15,082 nt of DNA, taken from positions 1 to 15,082 of the forward strand of contig CANQUW010000020.1 in NCBI GenBank assembly GCA_947627145.1, read 5' to 3'. Below, in pieces: positions 1 through 7,332 of the stretch. A model generated the notes under the pieces. The model was not told the DNA's origin. It saw nothing but the letters and a program-made list of their open reading frames with translations, and made no database searches. Source of the DNA: an uncultured Bacilli bacterium (GTDB lineage: Bacteria > Bacillota_I > Bacilli_A > RF39 > UBA660). The position numbers were made by a program, and so were the translations under genes. Each line of letters opens with the position of its first letter. Within the stretch, counting starts at the first letter, position 1.

Positions 1-1568
1 ATACTATAAGGATTACGTCTTACTGCTTCTGTTAGTTGTCCTCCTTCTTCATAACCAACATAACCTGGAGGAGATCCAATAAGACGTGATACTGAGAATT
101 TTTCCATGTATTCACTCATATCAATTCTTACCATATGTGTTTCATCATCGAAAAGTTCATACGCAAGGGATCTTGCTACTTCTGTTTTACCTACTCCTGT
201 TGGTCCTAGAAAGATGAATGAACCTATTGGTTTTTTTGGGTCTTTAATTCCACTTCTACTTTTTATGATGGCATCACTTACAAGTTTTAGTGCTTCATTT
301 TGTCCCATTACTCTTTTTCTTAAGTTATCTTCTAAGTTTAGTAGTTTTTCTTTTTCACTATTTAAAAGTTTTTGAACTGGAATATTTGTCCATCTTGAAA
401 TGATGGTTGCAATATCATCACTTGTTACTTCATCACTTAGAATTTTATTTTTGTTTTTCTTTTTTAATTCATCTAGTTCTTTTTCAAGTGTAGGTATTAC
501 TCCATGTTTTAGTCTTGCAGCTGTTTCTAAGTCATACTTGTTTTCAGCATCAGTTAAGTCATATCTTGCTTTATCTAGTTCCTGTTTTTTCTTTTTTAAG
601 TTTTCATTAAACTCTTTTTCTTGTTCCCAATCTTCTTTAAATGCTTTTTCTTTCTCTTTTAGTGTTTCTAGTTTTTCATCTATTTCTTGTTTTCTTTTTT
701 TAGATAGTTCGTCTTTCTCTTTTTTTATTGCTTGACGTTCTATTTCAAGTCTCATTATTTTTCTTGTTAAGTTATCAAGGGATGTTGGTACTGAATCCAT
801 TTGTACTCTTATTGTTGCACAAGCTTCATCTACTAAATCGATTGCTTTATCTGGTAGGAATCTATCTGTTATATATCTGTTAGAAAGAGTTGCAGCTGAA
901 ATTAATGCTTTATCTTGAATAGTTACTCCATGATGTATTTCAAATCTTTCTTTTAGTCCACGAAGTATTGTGATAGTGTCTTCTACATTAGGTTCAGTAA
1001 CTAATACTTTTTGGAAACGTCTTTCTAAGGCTCCATCTTTTTCTATATATTTTCTATATTCATTTAGAGTGGTTGCTCCAATTACATGGATTTCTCCACG
1101 TGCAAGAAGTGGTTTTAAGATATTAGATGTATCCATTGCACCTTCTACTGCACCACTTCCAACTATCATGTGAATCTCATCAATAAACATGATGATATCT
1201 CCTTCACTTTTTTTGATTTCCTCTAGAACTTTTTTTAGTCTTTCTTCAAACTCTCCTCTGTATTTAGCACCTGCAACTAAACTTGCCATATCTAACTCCC
1301 AAATAGTTTTTCCTTTTAAGGAAGTTGGTACATCTCCTGCGACAATACGTTCTGCAAGACCTTCAACAATTGCTGTTTTTCCAACTCCTGGTTCTCCTAT
1401 TAATACTGGGTTATTTTTAGTTTTTCTAGAAAGAACTCTTGTAATATTTCTTATTTCTTCATTACGTCCAATTACTGGATCTAGTTTTCTATTTTTAACA
1501 TCTTCTATAATATTACGTCCGTATTTTTCTAATACATTTTCTTCTTCAGTATTATTCATATCAAACAT
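1..1568 (-). CDS. clpB: ATP-dependent chaperone ClpB, N-domain-less, 3' end outside window
   Basis: This is a Hsp100 disaggregase that threads aggregated proteins through a hexameric ring and works with DnaK. About 522 codons are present. The protein opens with a short acidic leader and then directly [13 protein letters not shown], the start of the first AAA+ module. Walker A (GEPGVGKT) is near residue 58 and Walker B (IMFIDEIH) near 127. A long charged coiled-coil middle domain spans about 260-390, the length typical of ClpB rather than ClpC. The second module has Walker A GPTGVGKT near 454 and the pore-loop-type [12 protein letters not shown] near 498. The usual ~140-residue Clp_N domain is absent. 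The ATG at 1566-1568 follows GAGGTG with good spacing, and noncoding DNA with a CIRCE operator lies immediately upstream, so the short N-terminus is not a start-choice error. Known of related lineages: some mycoplasma ClpB proteins are similarly short. The gene runs off the left edge. Confidence 0.95.
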   Translation of the reverse strand, partial: MFDMNNTEEENVLEKYGRNIIEDVKNRKLDPVIGRNEEIRNITRVLSRKTKNNPVLIGEPGVGKTAIVEGLAERIVAGDVPTSLKGKTIWELDMASLVAGAKYRGEFEERLKKVLEEIKKSEGDIIMFIDEIHMIVGSGAVEGAMDTSNILKPLLARGEIHVIGATTLNEYRKYIEKDGALERRFQKVLVTEPNVEDTITILRGLKERFEIHHGVTIQDKALISAATLSNRYITDRFLPDKAIDLVDEACATIRVQMDSVPTSLDNLTRKIMRLEIERQAIKKEKDELSKKRKQEIDEKLETLKEKEKAFKEDWEQEKEFNENLKKKKQELDKARYDLTDAENKYDLETAARLKHGVIPTLEKELDELKKKNKNKILSDEVTSDDIATIISRWTNIPVQKLLNSEKEKLLNLEDNLRKRVMGQNEALKLVSDAIIKSRSGIKDPKKPIGSFIFLGPTGVGKTEVARSLAYELFDDETHMVRIDMSEYMEKFSVSRLIGSPPGYVGYEEGGQLTEAVRRNPYS

Positions 1569-1590
1569 TTTATTCACCTCTTTTTATTTT

Positions 1591-1617
1591 TTAGCAATCT
1601 TTTAATTTGATTGCTAA
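1591..1617 (-). promoter_or_regulatory. CIRCE operator (HrcA site) of clpB
   Basis: Perfect 9-9-9 inverted repeat TTAGCAATC-N9-GATTGCTAA, one base per arm away from the canonical CIRCE TTAGCACTC-N9-GAGTGCTAA. It lies in the clpB leader, 10 bases before the ribosome binding site, the usual place for an HrcA-repressed class I heat-shock operator. The two changes are compensatory, so symmetry is kept. Confidence 0.88.
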
Positions 1618-1631
1618 TCGTTTTTTATTTG

Positions 1632-1655
1632 AAAAGAACTTTTATAAGTTCTTTT
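1632..1655 (-). terminator. Possible short terminator after htpG
   Basis: Ten-base stem AAAAGAACTT / AAGTTCTTTT with a 4-base loop, overlapping the htpG stop codon. The U-run on the minus strand is only the four bases of the stem arm, so termination is probably weak and some readthrough into clpB is likely. Confidence 0.4.
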
Positions 1656-3531
1656 ACTTAGTTATAACATCACAGATTAAATTAGAAAGTTCTGTTGGAT
1701 CTTCTACTGGAAGTCCTTCTATTAAACATGCTTCATTATATAATATTTTTGCATATTTTAATAATTCATCTTTATCTGTTTTATATAGTTCTTTTAATTT
1801 ATCTGCAATTTTATGATTTCTATTTATTTCTAGTATTTTTTCTGATTTTATAGTTTCATCTGTTGGCATAGCGTTTATTACTTTTTCCATTTCAATTGAA
1901 ACATCCCCTTTACTTGTAAAGCATACTGGATGATTTTTAAGTGTTGATGTAAATCTTGCTTCAGTAATATCTAGATTATCACTTAAGTATTTTAATAAAT
2001 CGCTATTCTCTTTATTTTCTTCTTTTGTTTTATTTTTTTCTTTATCACTTTCTAAATCTAGTTTTCCACTACTTACGTTTTCAAACTTTTTAGAATCATA
2101 TTCCATTAAAGTGTTTAAACAGAATTCATCTACATAATCAGTTAAGTATAGGATATCATAACCTTTTTCTTTTACTTGTTCTACCTGTGGTAATTTATCA
2201 ATCTTTTCAGTTGTGTCTCCACTTGCATAGTAAATAGATTTTTGATCTTCTTTCATATTATTTACATATTCACTTAAACTTATTAGTTTCTTTTCATTAG
2301 CTGAGTAGAACATTAATAAATCTTTTAGTTTATCTTTATTCATACCATAATCACTATAAACACCAAATTTTAAATTAGTTCCGAAAGTATTAAAAAATTC
2401 TATATATTTATCTCTTTCTTCATCTTTCATTTTTAGAAGTTCTTTTGTAATTTTAGATTCAATGTTTTTAGCAATAACGTTTACTGTTTTAGTTTGTTGT
2501 AACATTTCTCTTGAAATATTTAGTGATAAATCTTCTGTATCAACTACTCCTTTTACAAAACTAAAATAGTCTGGTAGTAGTTCTTTACATTTATCCATAA
2601 TCATTACACCATTTGAATAAAGCGCAAGTCCTTTTTCATATTCTTTTGTGTAAAAATCAAATGGTGCTTTTTTAGGAATAAATATTATTGCTTTATATGA
2701 AGTCATTCCTTCAACTGAAGTTGTAATTACTTTTAATGGGTTTTCAAAATCATAATATTTATCTTTATAAAAATCATTATACTCTTCATCAGTTACTTCA
2801 CTTTGTGGTCTTTTCCAAATAGGTACCATACTGTTTAATGTTGTTACTTCACGTTTTTCCTCATAGTCTTCTTTACTACCTTCTTTTAGACTTCTTGTAA
2901 GTACTTCCATTTTTATTGGATAACTTATATAATCAGAATATTTTTTAATAAGTTCATTTATTTTAAACTCTTCTAAATATTCACTATATTTAAAGTCTTC
3001 TGTATCATCTTTTAAATATAAAACTATTTCTGTACCTCTTTTTTTCTTTTCTCCTTTTTCTATAGTATATCCACTTGAGCCATCACTTGTCCAAGTGTAT
3101 GCTTCATCATCTTTTTTAGAAGTTACTGTTATTTTTTTGGCAACCATGAATGCTGAATAAAATCCAACACCAAACTGTCCAATAATGTCAACATCTTTTT
3201 TCTTCTTTTCATCCATCATTTCCTTAAAAGCAAGTGTTCCACTTTTAGCAATTGTTCCTAGATTTTCTTCTAGTTCATCTTTATCCATTCCACAGCCATT
3301 ATCATCAATAGTTATAGTACGTTTTTCTTTATCAACTGCTAGATTTATTTCTAGTTTATCACGTTTTACTTTTAATTTCTTATTAGTTAGTGATTCATAA
3401 TATATTTTATCTAAAGCATCACTTGCATTAGAAATTAACTCCCTTAAAAATATATCCTTATTTGTATAAATTGAATTAATCATTAAATCAAGTAATCTTT
3501 TTGATTCTGACTTAAATTCCTTTTTCTTCAT
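1654..3531 (-). CDS. htpG: Molecular chaperone HtpG (Hsp90 family)
   Basis: This is a cytosolic dimeric Hsp90 ATPase that remodels client proteins. All GHKL ATP-site motifs are present: the N-box ELISNASDAL at 31-40 with the catalytic Glu at 31 and Asn at 35; DDNGCGM at 76-82; LGTIAKSGT at 91-99; and the glycine-rich lid IGQFGVGFYSAF at 117-128. The middle-domain segment SLNISREMLQQ carries the catalytic-loop Arg. The length of 625 residues is normal for bacterial HtpG. The start ATG is preceded by GAAGGGA. The gene has its own sigma-A promoter overlapped by a CIRCE element, so control by HrcA is inferred. clpB follows 85 bases downstream with a second CIRCE. Confidence 0.97.
   Translation of the reverse strand: MKKKEFKSESKRLLDLMINSIYTNKDIFLRELISNASDALDKIYYESLTNKKLKVKRDKLEINLAVDKEKRTITIDDNGCGMDKDELEENLGTIAKSGTLAFKEMMDEKKKKDVDIIGQFGVGFYSAFMVAKKITVTSKKDDEAYTWTSDGSSGYTIEKGEKKKRGTEIVLYLKDDTEDFKYSEYLEEFKINELIKKYSDYISYPIKMEVLTRSLKEGSKEDYEEKREVTTLNSMVPIWKRPQSEVTDEEYNDFYKDKYYDFENPLKVITTSVEGMTSYKAIIFIPKKAPFDFYTKEYEKGLALYSNGVMIMDKCKELLPDYFSFVKGVVDTEDLSLNISREMLQQTKTVNVIAKNIESKITKELLKMKDEERDKYIEFFNTFGTNLKFGVYSDYGMNKDKLKDLLMFYSANEKKLISLSEYVNNMKEDQKSIYYASGDTTEKIDKLPQVEQVKEKGYDILYLTDYVDEFCLNTLMEYDSKKFENVSSGKLDLESDKEKNKTKEENKENSDLLKYLSDNLDITEARFTSTLKNHPVCFTSKGDVSIEMEKVINAMPTDETIKSEKILEINRNHKIADKLKELYKTDKDELLKYAKILYNEACLIEGLPVEDPTELSNLICDVITK
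1661..1669 (-). promoter_or_regulatory. Candidate extended -10 promoter of clpB
   Basis: TGTTATAAC on the minus strand inside the 3' end of htpG, the same extended -10 as the htpG promoter. No good -35 lies 17 bases upstream (CTTTCT). It would start a transcript shortly before the CIRCE. This is inferred from position and motif only. Confidence 0.35.
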
Positions 3532-3552
3532 AATATCCCTTCTTTCATTAAT

Positions 3553-3581
3553 GTTATAACACTACTTTTAGCAATTGTCAA
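3553..3581 (-). promoter_or_regulatory. Sigma-A promoter of htpG
   Basis: TTGACA (3576-3581) and TATAAC (3553-3558) are separated by exactly 17 bases on the minus strand, with a TGn extension before the -10. This is a near-consensus housekeeping promoter reading into htpG. It overlaps the CIRCE operator at its -35. Confidence 0.85.
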
Positions 3582-3594
3582 GTGTGAGTGCTAA
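3568..3594 (-). promoter_or_regulatory. CIRCE operator (HrcA site) of htpG
   Basis: TTAGCACTC-N9-AATTGCTAA on the minus strand. One arm is a perfect CIRCE half-site and the other differs at two positions; the 9-9-9 geometry is kept. It covers the -35 and spacer of the htpG promoter, so bound HrcA would block RNA polymerase. Confidence 0.85.
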
Positions 3595-3615
3595 AAAAAT
3601 TAAATAAATTTTTTC

Positions 3616-3644
3616 GTTACAAAATCAAAAAAATTTGATATAAT
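3616..3644 (+). promoter_or_regulatory. Promoter of the carD-like gene
   Basis: Perfect -10 TATAAT (3639-3644) with a TGA extension. A weak -35, GTTACA at 17 bases or TTACAA at 16 bases spacing, lies upstream. It faces away from the htpG promoter across about 20 bases, so the two regulatory regions are adjacent. Confidence 0.75.
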
Positions 3645-3679
3645 ATAGATATATTTTGTGAAGAAAGGAATTTGTTATT

Positions 3680-4177
3680 ATGTATAAAATAAATGATTAT
3701 GTTGTATACAGAAAAGATATTTGTAAGATTAAGAATATAAGGGAAAAATATTATAATGATGAAGATTATTACATTTTAAAATCAGTAACTGATCCTTCTT
3801 TAAAAATTAATTTACCTATTTCTAAAGGAGATAGTCTACTTAGAGATTTAATTAGTAAAGATGAAGTTGAAGAAATTATTCGTGAAATACCTGAAATTGA
3901 TCTCATAAATACTAGTGATAAATTCCTGGAACATGAATATAGAGAATTAATGCATTCAGGAACTCATAGAGATTTAATAAAAATTATTAAAACTACTTAT
4001 ACTAGAAACAAAGAAAGAGCTGAAAGTAAAAAACGTATTGCAGAAGTTGATACTACTTACTTTGAACTAGCTGAAAAATATTTGTATAATGAATTTTCTA
4101 TAGTTTTAGATTTAAGTTTTGATGATACTAAGAAATATATTCTAGATAAAGTAGAAGAACAAATGGCTGCAAATTAA
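3680..4177 (+). CDS. CarD/CdnL-family transcription regulator
   Basis: CarD/CdnL proteins bind the RNA polymerase beta subunit through an N-terminal Tudor-like domain and stabilise open complexes, often at rRNA promoters. The 165-residue length matches the family. The N-terminus (YKINDYVVYRKDICKI, then DYYIL) is the characteristic RNAP-interaction fold with its VVY strand, followed by INLPIS and SLLRDLIS. The C-terminal half is helical (EYRELMHSG, IKTTYTRNKER, DTTYFELAEKYLYNE), as in CdnL. The start ATG follows AGAAAGGA at about 10 bases. It is a single-gene transcript with its own promoter and terminator, divergent from htpG. I am confident of the family but not of which promoters it controls. 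Confidence 0.88.
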   Translation: MYKINDYVVYRKDICKIKNIREKYYNDEDYYILKSVTDPSLKINLPISKGDSLLRDLISKDEVEEIIREIPEIDLINTSDKFLEHEYRELMHSGTHRDLIKIIKTTYTRNKERAESKKRIAEVDTTYFELAEKYLYNEFSIVLDLSFDDTKKYILDKVEEQMAAN

Positions 4178-4207
4178 AATATGCGATAAATTATCGCATA
4201 TTTTTTT
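4178..4207 (+). terminator. Bidirectional intrinsic terminator between convergent genes
   Basis: Eight-base stem TATGCGAT / ATCGCATA with a 5-base loop, followed by seven T residues on the plus strand. On the minus strand the same hairpin is followed by TATTTTA. It closes the carD transcript and, from the other side, the minus-strand gene that stops at 4236. Confidence 0.9.
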
Positions 4208-4235
4208 ATTATATAAATTTTAATTTATAAATATA

Positions 4236-5630
4236 TTATTTAATAATTATTCTTATTTTTTCAGGTCTTTTATATTTTGATATTACAAATGCTTCATTTG
4301 CCATAGCAAGTGACATATTATATAACATAGCAGCATTGTAATTGATATAATAATTACCTGGTATTCTAGATAAATTATTTAATCTCTTTATAGCATCACT
4401 ATCAAATATTTTTTCTATTGTATTATTTATATCTTCAATACTAATATTTTCTTTTACATTTCCATTTTTTTCTATTATATCTGATTTTTGTTTTATACTT
4501 AAACCTAAAAATCCATTATTATCAATAAATCTACAATCAAATAATTCGGTCATTAATAATATTGAATCTTCTGGATTACTATTTATAAAAGCATTAGATA
4601 TTGATACTTGTTCATCTAGATTATCAAAGTTAAAAAATGTTTCTAACAACATTGATAATTGTTCTTCATCTGTTAATAAATAAAATATTTTTCTGAAATT
4701 ATGTTTAGTTTTTAAATAATCACTCCAATTTTTTCCTTCTTTTAGATTTAAATATATTGAACTATGTTCATATACATCACAAGATTTTTTTATTACTCTA
4801 GATCTTAAAGTATAAATATCTACTTTGTTTTGTTCATCTTTTTGTTTAGTAGAAAAAATATAATCATATCCAAAAGTACTAACAATACTTAATAATTCTT
4901 CAGTCATTAATTCTGAATTTATAAGATTTATTTTATCAGAATATTTTTCTTTTAATTCTTCTGTAATTTGTAGATTATTATTTTTTGTATAATTTATTCC
5001 ACTTAAACCTATTTCATCTTCTGGATTATTACATAAAAGACTTGTATTACGTATATCTTCTAGAAGTTTAAATACGACATCATAGTTATCATCAGATATA
5101 AACTCTCCAGGATATCTTGATCTGATATTAATTTGTTCATTAACTTCACTAGGAGAAAGTGTTTGTAATTTTTGTTCTTCTTGTTTTGTTATATTACAAA
5201 ATTCATCCTCATAGGTCATTTTTAATTTATCATACATACTAAATAAATTATGAGCATATTGTCTTACAATATTTTGAAATGGTTCATTATTATCAAGAAG
5301 TATCGCTCTTGAATAACTTTCACAAGCTTCACATGCTAAATTAACCATTCTAGAGTATAAAACATAATATGTTACTATTTTATTTTCTACATAATTCAAT
5401 TCATTTTTGCTTAATAATTGTCTCTTTTTATCATTGTTATACAAATCAATCATCATTTTGTCATCATAATTATTGTTTAATTCATTATCAAATTTAGTAA
5501 TTTCTACTAAAGCATTTAAATACTCACGATAAATTAAACTCGCATATAAATAATTTATTTTTATTTGATTTTGATCCACTATTTTTTTCGGTATGATTCT
5601 TTTTGTTTCTACATATCTAAAACCGTTCAT
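4236..5630 (-). CDS. Hypothetical protein, 464 residues, coupled to the ABC-F gene
   Basis: I do not recognise this family. The sequence is acidic-to-neutral, Asn/Asp/Lys/Ile rich and predicted mainly helical. It has no signal peptide, no convincing membrane span and no Walker, zinc or catalytic signature that I can see. The N-terminal third has a helical stretch with clustered cysteines (LACEACESYSRAIL, about residues 97-110). The C-terminus ends in a basic strand (YKRPEKIRIIIK) preceded by an Ala/Met-rich helix (NYNAAMLYNMSLAMANEAFVIS). The start ATG lies only 4 bases after the TGA of the ABC-F gene, and its Shine-Dalgarno GGGGTGA overlaps that stop codon. Translation of the two is therefore very likely coupled. 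The gene ends at the shared terminator near 4200. A role linked to the ABC-F protein or ribosome is suggested by context only. Confidence 0.85.
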   Translation of the reverse strand: MNGFRYVETKRIIPKKIVDQNQIKINYLYASLIYREYLNALVEITKFDNELNNNYDDKMMIDLYNNDKKRQLLSKNELNYVENKIVTYYVLYSRMVNLACEACESYSRAILLDNNEPFQNIVRQYAHNLFSMYDKLKMTYEDEFCNITKQEEQKLQTLSPSEVNEQINIRSRYPGEFISDDNYDVVFKLLEDIRNTSLLCNNPEDEIGLSGINYTKNNNLQITEELKEKYSDKINLINSELMTEELLSIVSTFGYDYIFSTKQKDEQNKVDIYTLRSRVIKKSCDVYEHSSIYLNLKEGKNWSDYLKTKHNFRKIFYLLTDEEQLSMLLETFFNFDNLDEQVSISNAFINSNPEDSILLMTELFDCRFIDNNGFLGLSIKQKSDIIEKNGNVKENISIEDINNTIEKIFDSDAIKRLNNLSRIPGNYYINYNAAMLYNMSLAMANEAFVISKYKRPEKIRIIIK

Positions 5631-5634
5631 ATTA

Positions 5635-7251
5635 TCACCCCTGGTTTTCTTCTCTTATTTTATTTACTTTTTTATCATCTGTATAATTATCAAATGAAAG
5701 TGGTCTATCAATCCATTTTCCATTTGGGAATATTTCAATTATTCTATTCGCAATAGTTCTATTAAGTTCATAGTCACGAGTTGTAAAAATTATTGGACCA
5801 TCAAATCTTTCGAGTCCTTCATTTAAAGAAGTTATGCTTTCAAGGTCTAAGTGGTTAGTAGGTTCATCTAATATTAAAGCATTAGGCTCTTCAAGCATTA
5901 ATTTTGAAAACATAAGTCTACTCTTTTCTCCACCTGATAAAACATTTACTTTTTTAAATACATCGTCTCCACTAAAAAGCATTCTTCCTAGAAATCCACG
6001 TAAAACTGTTTCATCTTTTATATCATAATATTGTCCAATCCAATCAATTATATTTTTATCACTTTCAAAATAAGAATTATTATCCTGTGGTAAATATCCT
6101 AAATCAATAGTCTTTCCCCACTCTATTTTTCCTTTTTCATATTTTTCTTCTCCTGAAAGCATTTTAAATAAACTAGTTTTTATGCTATCATCATCACATA
6201 TAATTGCAACTTTATCTCCTTTAGCAAGTATGAAAGATAGTTTATCAATTACTTTCTTATCTCCTACTGTTTTAGTTAGATTTGTAACTTTTAAAACTTC
6301 ATTACCTACTTTTTTATCTGTTTTAAAATCAATATATGGATACTTACGAGAAGATGGTACAATTTCATCTAATTCGATTTTTTCTAGTATTTTTTTACGT
6401 GATGTTGCTTGACGGGATTTAGAAGCATTAGCTGAGAATCTTGCGATGAAGTCTTGTAATTCTTTTATCTTTTCTTCTTTCTTTTTGTTAGCATCTTTCA
6501 TTTGTTTTAAGGCAAGTGTTGATGATTCATGCCAGAAATCATAGTTTCCTATGTATAATTTCATCTTTTTATAATCTATATCAACTATATGAGTACAAAC
6601 TTTATTTAAGAAATGTCTATCATGTGAAACTACTATTACAGTATTTTCAAAGTTTATTAAGAATTCTTCTAACCAACGAATTGCTTTTATATCTAAACTG
6701 TTTGTAGGTTCATCTAAAAGTAAAATATCTGGATTATCAAAAAGTGCACTTGCAAGTAATATTTTAACACGTACTTTAACTGGTATATCTTTCATCTTCA
6801 TATAATGATATTCTTCTTTAACATCTAAGTTATTTAATAGTGTAGCAGCATTTGCTTCTGCACTCCATCCATCTAATTCTAAAAATTCTGCTTCTAGTTC
6901 TGCAAGACGCATTCCATCACTTTCTGTAAACTCTGTTTTACTATAAAGTTTGTCTTTTTCTTCTTTTATAGAATATAGTTTTTCATCTCCCATAATAACA
7001 ACATCAATAGAAGTCATATCTTCATAGGCATAGTGATCTTGTTTTAAAACTGATATTCTTTCTCCTTTAGTAGTAATTATTTCTCCAGTTGTTGTATCTA
7101 ATTCTTTTGAAAGAAGTTTTAGAAATGTACTTTTACCACTTCCATTAGCACCAATCAATCCATAACAATTTCCTTTAGTAAATTTTATATTGACGTTTTC
7201 AAAAAGAGTTCTTTTACCAAATTTTAAACTCACATTACTAGCTTGAATCAT
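5635..7251 (-). CDS. ykpA: ABC-F family ATPase, YkpA/YbiT type
   Basis: This is a soluble twin-ABC protein of the ABC-F class, whose members bind the ribosomal E site and affect translation. The 538-residue length and overall sequence match Bacillus YkpA and E. coli YbiT as I remember them. The first cassette has Walker A GANGSGKS (34-41), Walker B ILLLDEP (176-182) and H-loop SHD (209-211), but where the signature should be it reads DIPVKVRV (155-162). The linker, with NASKSRQATSRKK, is typical. The second cassette has the signature LSGGEKSR (438-445) and LILDEP (459-464), but a decayed Walker A, CDDDSIKTS (352-360), and Arg in place of the H-loop His (TTRDY, 490-494). Only one composite ATP site therefore looks complete. 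It starts the two-gene operon with the 464-residue protein and has a strong GGGAGGTGG ribosome binding site. It lacks the membrane domains of a transporter. Confidence 0.93.
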   Translation of the reverse strand: MIQASNVSLKFGKRTLFENVNIKFTKGNCYGLIGANGSGKSTFLKLLSKELDTTTGEIITTKGERISVLKQDHYAYEDMTSIDVVIMGDEKLYSIKEEKDKLYSKTEFTESDGMRLAELEAEFLELDGWSAEANAATLLNNLDVKEEYHYMKMKDIPVKVRVKILLASALFDNPDILLLDEPTNSLDIKAIRWLEEFLINFENTVIVVSHDRHFLNKVCTHIVDIDYKKMKLYIGNYDFWHESSTLALKQMKDANKKKEEKIKELQDFIARFSANASKSRQATSRKKILEKIELDEIVPSSRKYPYIDFKTDKKVGNEVLKVTNLTKTVGDKKVIDKLSFILAKGDKVAIICDDDSIKTSLFKMLSGEEKYEKGKIEWGKTIDLGYLPQDNNSYFESDKNIIDWIGQYYDIKDETVLRGFLGRMLFSGDDVFKKVNVLSGGEKSRLMFSKLMLEEPNALILDEPTNHLDLESITSLNEGLERFDGPIIFTTRDYELNRTIANRIIEIFPNGKWIDRPLSFDNYTDDKKVNKIREENQG

Positions 7252-7280
7252 TTTTCCACCTCCCTTTTTTAACCGAGTAT

Positions 7281-7309
7281 ACTATACCATGTTTTCCTTT
7301 AAAAGTAAA
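7281..7309 (-). promoter_or_regulatory. Promoter of the ABC-F operon
   Basis: TTTACT (7304-7309) and TATAGT (7281-7286), 17 bases apart on the minus strand, with TGG before the -10. The leader is about 25 bases. The -35 sits within the tail of the terminator of the upstream gene. Confidence 0.7.
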
Positions 7310-7332
7310 GAAAAACTGCCTTACGCAGTTTT
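7303..7332 (-). terminator. Terminator of the dual-HEPN gene
   Basis: Stem AAAACTGC / GCAGTTTT with a 5-base loop, beginning inside the TAA stop of the preceding gene and followed by TCTTTACTTTT on the minus strand. It insulates the dual-HEPN gene from the ABC-F operon. Confidence 0.8.

Noticed and set aside
106..735. Ser/Phe-rich plus-strand frames opposite clpB, with similar frames opposite htpG, the ABC-F gene, lon and pgi
   Set aside because: They are antisense shadows of clearly conserved minus-strand proteins, have low-complexity composition and lack ribosome binding sites.
5635..5640. Use of genetic code 4 (TGA as Trp), suggested by the Mollicute-like features
   Set aside because: Tryptophans at conserved positions are TGG, no frame is broken by TGA, and the ABC-F gene ends properly at TGA next to the following start codon.
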